Shown here piece after piece: positions 38,303 to 45,797 of a stretch of 46,655 nucleotides of DNA. The first letter of the stretch is position 1, and each line of letters begins with the position of its first letter. The DNA lies in NCBI GenBank assembly GCA_036675505.1, contig JAKFEW010000115.1, positions 1-46,655 of the forward strand, written 5' to 3'. Both the position numbers and the translations under genes were made by a program. The notes beneath the pieces were generated by a model. The model made no database searches, was not told the DNA's origin, and saw nothing but the letters and a program-made list of their open reading frames with translations. The DNA comes from JAKFEW01 sp036675505. Its GTDB lineage: Bacteria > Cyanobacteriota > Sericytochromatia > S15B-MN24 > JAQBPE01.

Positions 38303-38839
38303 ATGGCGAGCAACCAGAACGACAAACACAATCTGTCTGACGCCGTGACGAATTACGTCACCACGAGCTTGGACAACCTCAAGAAGTTCGTCGACCATAC
38401 GGCCGACGAAGTGGCGAAGGCCGACGTCGTGGGCGCCAACCGGCGCATCATCGACCAGGTCATAGAAGGTACCAAGCACACCATCACCAAGGTGGCCGAG
38501 AGCGCGGCGCGCAACGATGCGATGGCCGCCGTCCGCAGTCTCACGACGGGCTTCGTCGAGAACGCCAAGCAGACGGTTCGGGTCGCCACCGAGGAGAGCC
38601 AGCGGATCAACCTCGTCGAGACCGGCGCGAAGGTCACGCAAGAAGGCCTCGATCTCGTGAAGCGCCAGCTCGAGCTCAGCTTCGATACCGGCGGCGAACT
38701 CGGTCAGGCGGCCGAAGAGATGAACCCCCTCAAGGGCATGTCAGCCGACGCGACGAAGCGCCCCGGCGTCGTGACCCGCGTGGAAATCGAGTCCGACAAG
38801 GGCACCATCCGCACCGACGCGGGGTCCACTGCTCGCTAG
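38303..38839 (+). CDS. Phasin-like helical protein
   Basis: A 178-residue soluble protein, almost all amphipathic helix: 'DAVTNYVTTSLDNLKKFVDH', 'DQVIEGTKHTITKVAESAA', 'TTGFVENAKQTVRVATEES'. It has no Cys or Trp and has a short Pro/Gly-containing tail. This resembles phasins and other surface-coating or apolipoprotein-like helical proteins. No polyhydroxyalkanoate genes lie nearby, so phasin is a structural comparison, not a function. A strong AGGAGG site, an extended -10 and a closing hairpin mark it as a monocistronic and probably well expressed gene. Confidence 0.7.
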   Translation: MASNQNDKHNLSDAVTNYVTTSLDNLKKFVDHTADEVAKADVVGANRRIIDQVIEGTKHTITKVAESAARNDAMAAVRSLTTGFVENAKQTVRVATEESQRINLVETGAKVTQEGLDLVKRQLELSFDTGGELGQAAEEMNPLKGMSADATKRPGVVTRVEIESDKGTIRTDAGSTAR

Positions 38840-38862
38840 TCGGGTAAAACCTCATACAACTG

Positions 38863-38892
38863 GAAGGGGCGCCGCGGGACCGGCGCCCCTTC
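38863..38892. terminator. Bidirectional hairpin between convergent genes
   Basis: GAAGGGGCGCC (38863-38873) and GGCGCCCCTTC (38882-38892) form a perfect 11-bp stem with an 8-nt loop between the phasin-like gene and the importer operon. There is no U-tract on the plus strand and only a distant one on the minus strand, so termination strength is uncertain. Confidence 0.55.
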
Positions 38893-38906
38893 TGGCATGA
38901 TGCGGG

Positions 38907-39746
38907 CTACTCCTTCATGCCCGCTGTCGCCACGCCCTTGATGAAGTAGCGCTGGAAGAAGACGAAGACGACCAGCACCGGGATCGTGTTGAACATCGAG
39001 CCCGCCATGATGAGCGACCACTTGGTGGTGTAGAGGCCCTTGAAGAAGTTCAGGCCGATCGGCAGGGTGAAGAGCTCGGGCGAGTTCAGGACGATCACCG
39101 GCCAGGCGAACATGTTCCAGCTCGCCATGAAGCTCGTGATGGTCATTGAAGCCACGACCGGGCCTGCAAGCGGGATGATCAACACCCAGAACATGGCGTA
39201 GCGCGAGAGCCCGTCCAGCGTCGCGGCCTCCTCGAGCTCCTTCGGGATGGCCTTGAGGAACTGTGTGACCATGAAGACGCCGGAGGTCACGGTGGTGACG
39301 AGGCCAGGGATGAGCGCCCACCAGGTGTTCACCCAGCCCAGCTGCGTGAGCGTCGCGTAGTTGGGGATCCACAGCACCTGGCCGGGGATCATCATCGAGG
39401 CCAGCATGAGCACGAACAAGGCGTCGCGGCCCTTGAAGGCGATGCGGGCGAAGGCGTAGCCGCCCATCAGGCTGAGCAGCACGATGATGCCGACCGAGGC
39501 GACCGCGATGATGATGCTGTTGAGCACCCAGCGCATGAAGAGCGGCGCGCCGGTGATGATGCCCTGGTAGTTCTCGAGCGTCCAGGTCGGCGGCAGCAGG
39601 CCGGGCGCGAACGCGTCGGCCGGGGCCTTGAACGACGTCAGGAGCGCGAAGACGAACGGGAACACCGAGAAGACGACGAAGCCGACGAGGACCGCGTAGA
39701 ACGCGGCCGTGGCGAGCGGATTGGTGTTGCGGGTGGGCGCCGACAT
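38907..39746 (-). CDS. Sugar ABC importer permease, MalG/UgpE type
   Basis: A 279-residue inner-membrane protein with six hydrophobic segments and the importer EAA loop 'KELEEAATLDGLSRYAMFWV' (E-A-A-x3-G pattern), which contacts the ATPase. The start 'AAFYAVLVGFVVFSVFPFVF' and the end 'FFQRYFIKGVATAGMKE' are typical of the MalG subfamily (CUT1). It is the third gene of the operon, one base after the MalF-type permease. The ribosome binding site is GGGGGAG. No ATPase gene follows; a shared MsmK/UgpC-type ATPase encoded elsewhere is expected. Confidence 0.93.
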   Translation of the reverse strand: MSAPTRNTNPLATAAFYAVLVGFVVFSVFPFVFALLTSFKAPADAFAPGLLPPTWTLENYQGIITGAPLFMRWVLNSIIIAVASVGIIVLLSLMGGYAFARIAFKGRDALFVLMLASMMIPGQVLWIPNYATLTQLGWVNTWWALIPGLVTTVTSGVFMVTQFLKAIPKELEEAATLDGLSRYAMFWVLIIPLAGPVVASMTITSFMASWNMFAWPVIVLNSPELFTLPIGLNFFKGLYTTKWSLIMAGSMFNTIPVLVVFVFFQRYFIKGVATAGMKE

Positions 39747-39747
39747 G

Positions 39748-40665
39748 TCACTCCCCCATCAGGCGCTTCTGCACCATTGTGGCCGCGAAGATGATCGTGG
39801 CGAGGACGAAGGCGATCGCGCATGCGTAGCCCATGTTGAAATTGACGAAGGCTTCCTTGTAGAGCAAGTAGGCCGTGGTGAGCGTGGCCTTGAGCGGGCC
39901 GCCTTCCGTCATAACGTAGACCTGGTCGAAGACCTGGAAGCAGCCGATCAGGCCCATCGTGATGACGTAGAAGAGCGACGGCTTGAGCTGGGGCAACGTG
40001 ACGTACACGAACTGCTGCCAGGGCGTGGCGCCATCGACGTCCGCGGCCTCGTAGAGCGAGGTCGGGATGTCCTGGAGCCCGGCCAGCACGATGATCATGA
40101 AGAACCCGGCCGTGGACCAGACGTTCTGCAGCATGATCGCCCAGAGCGCCGTTCGGGGGTCGCCGAGCCAGTCCACGGGCGGGGCGAGGCCGAGGGCCGC
40201 GAGCGGCGCATCGAGGTGCGTGAAGGTCAGAAACTGGTTCAGCACGCCGTTCTTGAAGAAGATGAACATGAAGATCAGGCTGATCGCGACCGAGCTCGTG
40301 ACCGAAGGCAGGAAGTAGGCGACCCGGAAGAACGTCTTGCCGCGGATGCTCTGGTCGAGCAGAATCGCGAGCGCGACGGCCAGTGCCGTCTGGCAGGCCA
40401 CCACCACCACGGTATAGAGCGTCGTGTTGCGCACGCTGATCCAGAAGTCGTCCTCCGCGAAGAGGTAGCTGTAATTCGCGAGGCCGACCCAGCGCGGCGG
40501 CGAGAACAGGTCGTACGCATGGAACGAGAGCCAGAATGCGTTGGCGAGCGGCCAGAACGCGAAGACCGCCATCAACAGCAGCACCGGCGCGAGGAAGACG
40601 TAAGCCGCGAGGTTCTCGGCGAGGGCTGCGCGGTTGTAAGGCCGGGGTGGCGGGGTGGTCGACAT
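39748..40665 (-). CDS. Sugar ABC importer permease, MalF/UgpA type
   Basis: A 305-residue membrane protein partnering the permease at 38907-39746. It has six hydrophobic segments and the EAA motif 'TSLYEAADVDGATPWQQF'. 'YVFLAPVLLLMAVFAFWPLA' at the N-terminus and 'YLLYKEAFVNFNMGYACAIA' near the C-terminus are typical of CUT1 MalF/UgpA proteins. It lies 13 nt downstream of the solute-binding gene. Confidence 0.93.
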   Translation of the reverse strand: MSTTPPPRPYNRAALAENLAAYVFLAPVLLLMAVFAFWPLANAFWLSFHAYDLFSPPRWVGLANYSYLFAEDDFWISVRNTTLYTVVVVACQTALAVALAILLDQSIRGKTFFRVAYFLPSVTSSVAISLIFMFIFFKNGVLNQFLTFTHLDAPLAALGLAPPVDWLGDPRTALWAIMLQNVWSTAGFFMIIVLAGLQDIPTSLYEAADVDGATPWQQFVYVTLPQLKPSLFYVITMGLIGCFQVFDQVYVMTEGGPLKATLTTAYLLYKEAFVNFNMGYACAIAFVLATIIFAATMVQKRLMGE

Positions 40666-40678
40666 CGGGTGCGCCTTC

Positions 40679-41938
40679 CTACAGCCGGTTCATGCGGTCG
40701 ATGTGCGCGGCGGCGTCGCCGAGGGCGCGCTCGACCGGCTTCGCGCCCAGGAAGATTTCCTGCACGGCCACGCCGAGGCGGTCCTTCACGCGGCTGCTCT
40801 TCGGGCCGAAAGCGAACGGCATCGCGCCGTCGGCGCCCGCCACGATGGATGCGTAGACCGGATTGTGGGCGACGTAGCCGTCGGCTTCCGCGCGGCGGCT
40901 GGGAATCGCGAAGGTCACGCGGGCTTGCGAGGCCGGGCTCGTCAGGTGCTCGATCAGGCGCCAGGCGGCCTCGGGGTGCGCCGTGGTGCGCGGCACCGCA
41001 TAGGCCACCGTGAAGAGGAAGTTGCTCCGACCCGCCGGCCCCTTGGGCAGCGGGCTCACGCCGTAGCTGACCTTGGGGAACGTCTCCGCGAGGTAGGGCA
41101 CGAGCCAGCCGCCTTCCCAGGCCATCGAGACCGCCTCGCGCCCGAAGGCGTCACCGGTCCAGGAGCTGCCGACCTCCGAGGGATAGATCGCGGCCTTGTC
41201 CCGCAGCTTGAGGCCGGTGTACCAGTTCATCGCCTCGATCGCCTTCGGCTCATCGATCGCGCACGAGCCGTCCGGGCCGTACAGCGGCGCCCCGAACATC
41301 TTGGCGATCGGCAGGTAGCGGTCGACGTTGTCGTGCGTCAGCGCGAAGCCCGCGACCGGTTGGCCGTCGACCGGCCGCGTGAGGCGCAGGGCGGCCTGGC
41401 GGAAGCGCTCGAGGTCCCAGGTCGCGTCGGGGAAGGGCTCCTTGGCGGCCTCGAAGTGGCGCTTGTTGTAGAACAGCGCCATCGCGTTGAAGTCCTTGGC
41501 GAGGCCGTAAACGTGGCCCTGGTCCGTGAAGGCGTCCCACAGCGCCGGGATGAAGGTCTCGCGCCTGGTCACCTTGGATTTCGCCACGAATTCGTCGAGC
41601 GGCAGCAGGACGTTCTTCGCGAGGAACGGCTTGAACTCGACGACGTCGAGGTAGAACACGTCGGGCGCGGTGCGGCTCACCAACATCGTCAGCAGCTTCG
41701 GGTAGTACGCGCCCGGCACCGGCTCGTACACGGCCTCGATGTCCGGGTTCGCCTGGTTGAACTCGGCGACGAGCTCCTTCATCAGCCCGATCTCGGCCGG
41801 GCTGCTGGTGTAGCTGGCGATGCGGATGCGCGCCTTGCCGCCATCGTCGGTGCCGCCCTTGCACGCCGCGAGGAACGCGGCCGTGAGGAGGACGGTGGCT
41901 GTACGACGGATGTTGGGCTGTGACAAGGCGGTGATCAT
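40679..41938 (-). CDS. Sugar ABC importer solute-binding lipoprotein
   Basis: A 419-residue extracellular binding protein (family 1, MalE/UgpB type). Lipobox FLAAC with Cys26 follows 'NIRRTATVLLTAAF'. The mature protein has 'IRIASYTSSPAEIGLMKEL', 'PDVFYLDVVEFKPFL', 'KDFNAMALFYNK' and 'AVSMAWEGGWLVPYL', as in sugar-binding members. The ATG at 41938 gives a normal signal peptide; an in-frame ATG at 41971 would add 11 residues, and neither has a strong ribosome binding site. Substrate: probably an oligosaccharide, given the two glycosidase genes beside the operon, though a glycerol-3-phosphate-type ligand is not excluded. Confidence 0.9.
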   Translation of the reverse strand: MITALSQPNIRRTATVLLTAAFLAACKGGTDDGGKARIRIASYTSSPAEIGLMKELVAEFNQANPDIEAVYEPVPGAYYPKLLTMLVSRTAPDVFYLDVVEFKPFLAKNVLLPLDEFVAKSKVTRRETFIPALWDAFTDQGHVYGLAKDFNAMALFYNKRHFEAAKEPFPDATWDLERFRQAALRLTRPVDGQPVAGFALTHDNVDRYLPIAKMFGAPLYGPDGSCAIDEPKAIEAMNWYTGLKLRDKAAIYPSEVGSSWTGDAFGREAVSMAWEGGWLVPYLAETFPKVSYGVSPLPKGPAGRSNFLFTVAYAVPRTTAHPEAAWRLIEHLTSPASQARVTFAIPSRRAEADGYVAHNPVYASIVAGADGAMPFAFGPKSSRVKDRLGVAVQEIFLGAKPVERALGDAAAHIDRMNRL

Positions 41939-42089
41939 CCTGAGCGCGGTATGTATCGGTTCCTCGCTCATACCCGCTCGGCTGGTTCAGGATGCTGGCC
42001 TTTTCTTGAAATCGCCTTAATGTTCAGTTAGTCGTGGTGACGGCGTCGCGGGCCGATAACGGCCATGGTTCCCGGACCAGGAGGTCGTC

Positions 42090-43394
42090 GTGCCGAGTTT
42101 CCCCCGCCCGCTCAGTGCCCCCATCGCCGCCGTCCTCGCCGCCCTGGCGCTGGCCGGCTGCGGCCTGGCTCGTTCGCCCGTCGCGGCCGTGCGCGCGGCC
42201 GAGGGGCCCGACGCCTTGAGCCAGGCCAGCGACCTCCACGCCGCGGCCGGGCTCGCCGCGAAGACGCTTCGCGCCAACACGCATGAGGTGACCATCCCGC
42301 AAGCAAAGGCGCGCCGCAAGGTATTGTTCGCCGGCGGGGGCCACTTCGGCGCGCTCTGGACCCGCGACGGGATGTATGGCGCCCTCGGGCTGCTCGCGAT
42401 CGGCGATCACGCGGTCGTGCGCGATTGCCTGGTCACGATCCTGGACTGCCAGAAGCCCGACGGCCAGCTGCCACGCCGCGTGGGCGCCGGCTCCAACGCC
42501 CTCGGCATCGTACGCGCGGCGATCGGCCTGTCCCCGAAGGCCGATGACAGGTTCGACTACGCGGATTTCGCCAAGCCCTCGGTCGACGCCAACGCGCTGG
42601 TCATCTGGCTCTCGGCCGAGTACGTGAAGACTGCGGGCGATGACGCCTTCGCCGCCGAGAAGTTCCAGGCCCTCGACCGCGCGGCCGGGTGGCTGCGTGC
42701 AAAGGTGCAGGGCGGCCTGCTGACCCAGGCGACCTACGCGGACTGGAAGGACATGAACGCGCGCGGTGGCCAGGTGCTGTACTCCAACGCGCTTTACTAC
42801 CAGGCGCTGCGGTCGATGGGCGAGCTGGCCGCCCGCACGGGCGACGCCGAGCGGCAGGCCGCCTACGAGCTGCGCGCGCGCGAGCTCGCCACGCGCATCC
42901 GCGAGGCTTTCTGGGACGCGGGCCGCGGCCACTTCCGGGACACCACGGAACTCCTGGAGTTCTCGCCCGAAGGCGACCTGCTCGCGGTGCTCTTCGGCAT
43001 TGCGACGCCCGTGCAGCGCACGGCCTCGCTGCGCAAGGCCGAGGCGTTGCTCGAGCTACGGCCGCTGCTGCCGGCGCTCGACGGCGACTACCCGGCATCC
43101 ATGATTCCTTTGCAGGTGAAGCTGGCTGGGCTCGAGGACTACCATGACCGCTTCATGTGGCCGTGGCTGACCGACCTGTACGCCTGGACGCTGGCGGCGG
43201 GCGGCCAGAAGGCGAAGGCGACCCGCGCGCTGGCGCGGGCGGGCAAGCTCGCGCTGCGCGACGGGACGTTCCATGAGATCTATGAGGGTGCCGAGCCGGT
43301 GGCGGTGGAGCGCAAGTTTTACCACTCGGAGCCCGCGTTCTCCTGGCACGCCGGGCTGTTCGTGCGGGCGGCGAAGGAGCTCGGGATCGAGTAG
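42090..43394 (+). CDS. Lipoprotein glycosidase, (alpha/alpha)6-barrel, debranching-enzyme-like
   Basis: A 434-residue exported protein with lipobox LAGC (Cys24). The mature part resembles the catalytic barrel of amylo-1,6-glucosidases and related invertase-like enzymes: 'GALWTRDGMYGALGLLAIGD' (W-x-RD with likely catalytic or substrate Asp), 'DGQLPRRVG', 'PSVDANALVIWLSAEYVK', 'MIPLQVKLAGLEDYHDRFMW' and 'HSEPAFSWHAGLFVRAAKEL'. The GTG at 42090 follows GGAGG. It is divergent from the importer operon, so it may release sugars outside the cytoplasm for uptake. The exact glycoside hydrolase family is not settled. Confidence 0.8.
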   Translation: MPSFPRPLSAPIAAVLAALALAGCGLARSPVAAVRAAEGPDALSQASDLHAAAGLAAKTLRANTHEVTIPQAKARRKVLFAGGGHFGALWTRDGMYGALGLLAIGDHAVVRDCLVTILDCQKPDGQLPRRVGAGSNALGIVRAAIGLSPKADDRFDYADFAKPSVDANALVIWLSAEYVKTAGDDAFAAEKFQALDRAAGWLRAKVQGGLLTQATYADWKDMNARGGQVLYSNALYYQALRSMGELAARTGDAERQAAYELRARELATRIREAFWDAGRGHFRDTTELLEFSPEGDLLAVLFGIATPVQRTASLRKAEALLELRPLLPALDGDYPASMIPLQVKLAGLEDYHDRFMWPWLTDLYAWTLAAGGQKAKATRALARAGKLALRDGTFHEIYEGAEPVAVERKFYHSEPAFSWHAGLFVRAAKELGIE

Positions 43395-43401
43395 CCGCCA
43401 C

Positions 43402-45717
43402 TCAGGCGATGATCTCCACCCGCAGTTCGCCCTGGCGCCCCGTGACCTCCACCGTCGTGCCGCTCGCCGAGCGCTGGAAGACCAGGTCGACCGTGGCGTC
43501 GCCGACGCGCAGGCCGGTGAGCTTCACGCTGCCGAGCCAGGCCGGCAAGGTCGGGCGACGCAGGCGCAGCACGCCCTCGCTCGCCGCGGGCTCGAGGCCG
43601 AGCGCGCCGGTCAGCAGCAGCAGCGGCGTGCCGGCCGCCCAGGCCTGCGGCGAGCAGGCCACCGGGTAAGGCACCGGCTTCGCGAAGCGGCCGGCCCGCG
43701 GGAAGCCACAGAACAGCTCCGGCAGACGCTGATAGGGGAAATGCAGCGAGACGTCGTAGAGCCCGCCGAACACCACGTTGGCCTCGTCCTTGAAGCCGGC
43801 GTCCGCCATGCCCTTCGCCACGATCGCGGCGTCATGCGGCCAGACGGTGCCGTTGTGGTAGCTGAGCGGGTTGTAGTTGGGTGCGTCGGCGCTCATCGTG
43901 CGGATGCCCCAGCCGTTGAACATGGCGGGGCCGAGCATGTCGGCGACCAGGCCAGGCACGCGGCGTTCGTCCACGATGCCGGACCACAAAGCGTGGCCGG
44001 GATTCGAGGTCTTGGCGCGCACGCGGCGCTTCTGGCCGTCGAGGGCGATCGCGTAGAAGCCGTCCTCGTCGCACCAGAACTTGTCGTTGAAAGCGCGCTT
44101 GAGCTGGCCGGCTTCGCGCTCGAGCACCCAGGCCAGCTCCTTCGCATTGGGGCCGCAGACGCTGTCGCCCAGCAGGCGGGCCAATTCCGCCATGCGGCGC
44201 TTGGCGTCGTAGACGTAGCCTTGCACCTCGGCGAGCGCGATCGGGGCCTCGGCGTAGCTGCCGTCAGGGTGCTGGACGGAGTCGTGCGAGTCCTTCCAGC
44301 CCTGGTTGGCGAGCCCCTTGTCGCCCTTGCGGACGTACTCGACGAAGCCGTCGCCATCCGCGTCGCCGAATTCGTCGATCCACGCGAGCGCCCGGCGCGC
44401 GTGTGGCCAGAGCTCGCGCACCAGCTCCTCGCGACCGGTCCAGCGCCAGGTCTCGTGGAGCAGCACCAGCCAGAGCGGCGTGGCGTCGATCGTGCCGTAG
44501 TAGGGCGAATGGGGCACCTCGCCGAGCGCGGCGAGCTCGCCGAGGCGCAACTCGTGCAGGATCTTGCCCGGCTCCTCGTCGCGGAAGCCGTCGACCTGCT
44601 GGCCCTGGTGGGCGGCCAGGAAGCGCAGCGTGGCCTCGGCGAGCTCCGGGCCGAGCGGCAGGCTCTGGAACGCGGTGATCAGACCGTCGCGGCCGAATGG
44701 ACAGGTGTACCAGGGGATGCCGGCCGTCGGGTAGGGGCCGTGCGGCGTCGGCGTGGCGAGCATGGCGAGGTCCGCGACGCCGCGCGACAGGAACGTGTCG
44801 AAGCCTGTGTGATCGCTCGAGAAACGCGTCTGCTCGCCATGGTGGGCGTCGTGCAGCGACTCGAGGCGTGCGGTGTCGATGCTGGCGGCGTCGAGGCCAC
44901 CGGCCGCCGTCCGTCCGGCGCCGTCGAGTCCCGGCGCGATCAGCAGCTCGACCACCCAGGTGCCGCCCCGACCGGGGATCTCGACGTCCCAGGCCAACGT
45001 GGCGCCGGTCTCGTGGGTCTCGGGCCAGGCGCCGGCCTCGGCGGTGTGCCAGGGCTGGGACACGCGCACGACGGTGTGACGCAGCCGCGCATCGGCGCCC
45101 ACATAGAGCATCTCGGCGGCGTCGGGGGTCAGCACGGGCTTGAGGAACGTGCCGGATTGCTTGACGCCCAGGAAGCCGCGCACCTCGAAGAGGTCCTTGA
45201 AGTCCGCGCGCAGCTCCAGCACGAAGGGCGCCTCGACCGGGAACGGGTTGTAGTTGGTGATCTCGATGCGCTCACGCACGACGCCGCCGCCCTCGGTCTC
45301 CTCGACCACGCGGGTGCGGCCGATGTGCATCGTCTCGCGCTTGACCTCGCGGCCGTCAGGCAGCGTCCAGGCGTCGTTCATGCCCTCCATGCGCGAGAAG
45401 AAGTTGTGTTCGGCGGTCGAGGCGAGCACGATGAACGGCCGGCCGCCGAGGCGCGCCGTGAGGCCGGAGAGGTAGCGCGTGTCGCGGTAGTAGACCCCCT
45501 GCCCGCACTCGCAGCCCGGGTGCACCTGCCCGTCGGTGTGGCCGACGACGAACACCTCGCCGCGTTTCACGGTCTGGCGTTCATGGGCGCAGACGCGCGC
45601 GACGGCGGGCGCCGTGGCGGCCACGCGGCCAGTCAGTTCGACGTCGACCGGCAGGTCGGCGCCGAGCACGGGAAGGGCCGTGGGGATCACGACGGCGGTG
45701 TCACGGGGGTCGGTCAT
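43402..45717 (-). CDS. Amylo-alpha-1,6-glucosidase-like glycosidase
   Basis: A 771-residue cytoplasmic enzyme. The N-terminal 300 residues are the beta-sandwich common to bacterial debranching-type proteins ('GVYYRDTRYLSGLTARLGG', 'RERIEITNYNPFPVEAPFVL'). The C-terminal (alpha/alpha)6 barrel has 'WYTCPFGRDGLITAFQSL', 'DGFRDEEPGKILHELRLGE' (likely catalytic acid Glu), 'YYGTIDATPLWLVLL', 'NQGWKDSHDSV' and 'YHNGTVWPHDAAIVAKGM'. It probably cuts alpha-1,6 or related glucosidic bonds. Start: the ATG at 45717 begins the conserved part; an in-frame GTG at 45783 would add 22 unlikely residues. It converges on the lipoprotein glycosidase with 7 bp between stops. Confidence 0.9.
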   Translation of the reverse strand: MTDPRDTAVVIPTALPVLGADLPVDVELTGRVAATAPAVARVCAHERQTVKRGEVFVVGHTDGQVHPGCECGQGVYYRDTRYLSGLTARLGGRPFIVLASTAEHNFFSRMEGMNDAWTLPDGREVKRETMHIGRTRVVEETEGGGVVRERIEITNYNPFPVEAPFVLELRADFKDLFEVRGFLGVKQSGTFLKPVLTPDAAEMLYVGADARLRHTVVRVSQPWHTAEAGAWPETHETGATLAWDVEIPGRGGTWVVELLIAPGLDGAGRTAAGGLDAASIDTARLESLHDAHHGEQTRFSSDHTGFDTFLSRGVADLAMLATPTPHGPYPTAGIPWYTCPFGRDGLITAFQSLPLGPELAEATLRFLAAHQGQQVDGFRDEEPGKILHELRLGELAALGEVPHSPYYGTIDATPLWLVLLHETWRWTGREELVRELWPHARRALAWIDEFGDADGDGFVEYVRKGDKGLANQGWKDSHDSVQHPDGSYAEAPIALAEVQGYVYDAKRRMAELARLLGDSVCGPNAKELAWVLEREAGQLKRAFNDKFWCDEDGFYAIALDGQKRRVRAKTSNPGHALWSGIVDERRVPGLVADMLGPAMFNGWGIRTMSADAPNYNPLSYHNGTVWPHDAAIVAKGMADAGFKDEANVVFGGLYDVSLHFPYQRLPELFCGFPRAGRFAKPVPYPVACSPQAWAAGTPLLLLTGALGLEPAASEGVLRLRRPTLPAWLGSVKLTGLRVGDATVDLVFQRSASGTTVEVTGRQGELRVEIIA

Positions 45718-45797
45718 CAGGCGCTCAGGGGTTGTTGAGGGGGTGAACTCCAACGATTTACCCTGGGTACCTCGAACACCCACCGGTTGAGCGCGGG

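Noticed and set aside
43273..45738. An 821-codon plus-strand frame opposite the debranching-type glycosidase
   Set aside because: It overlaps two convincing genes and has no ribosome binding site or domain.
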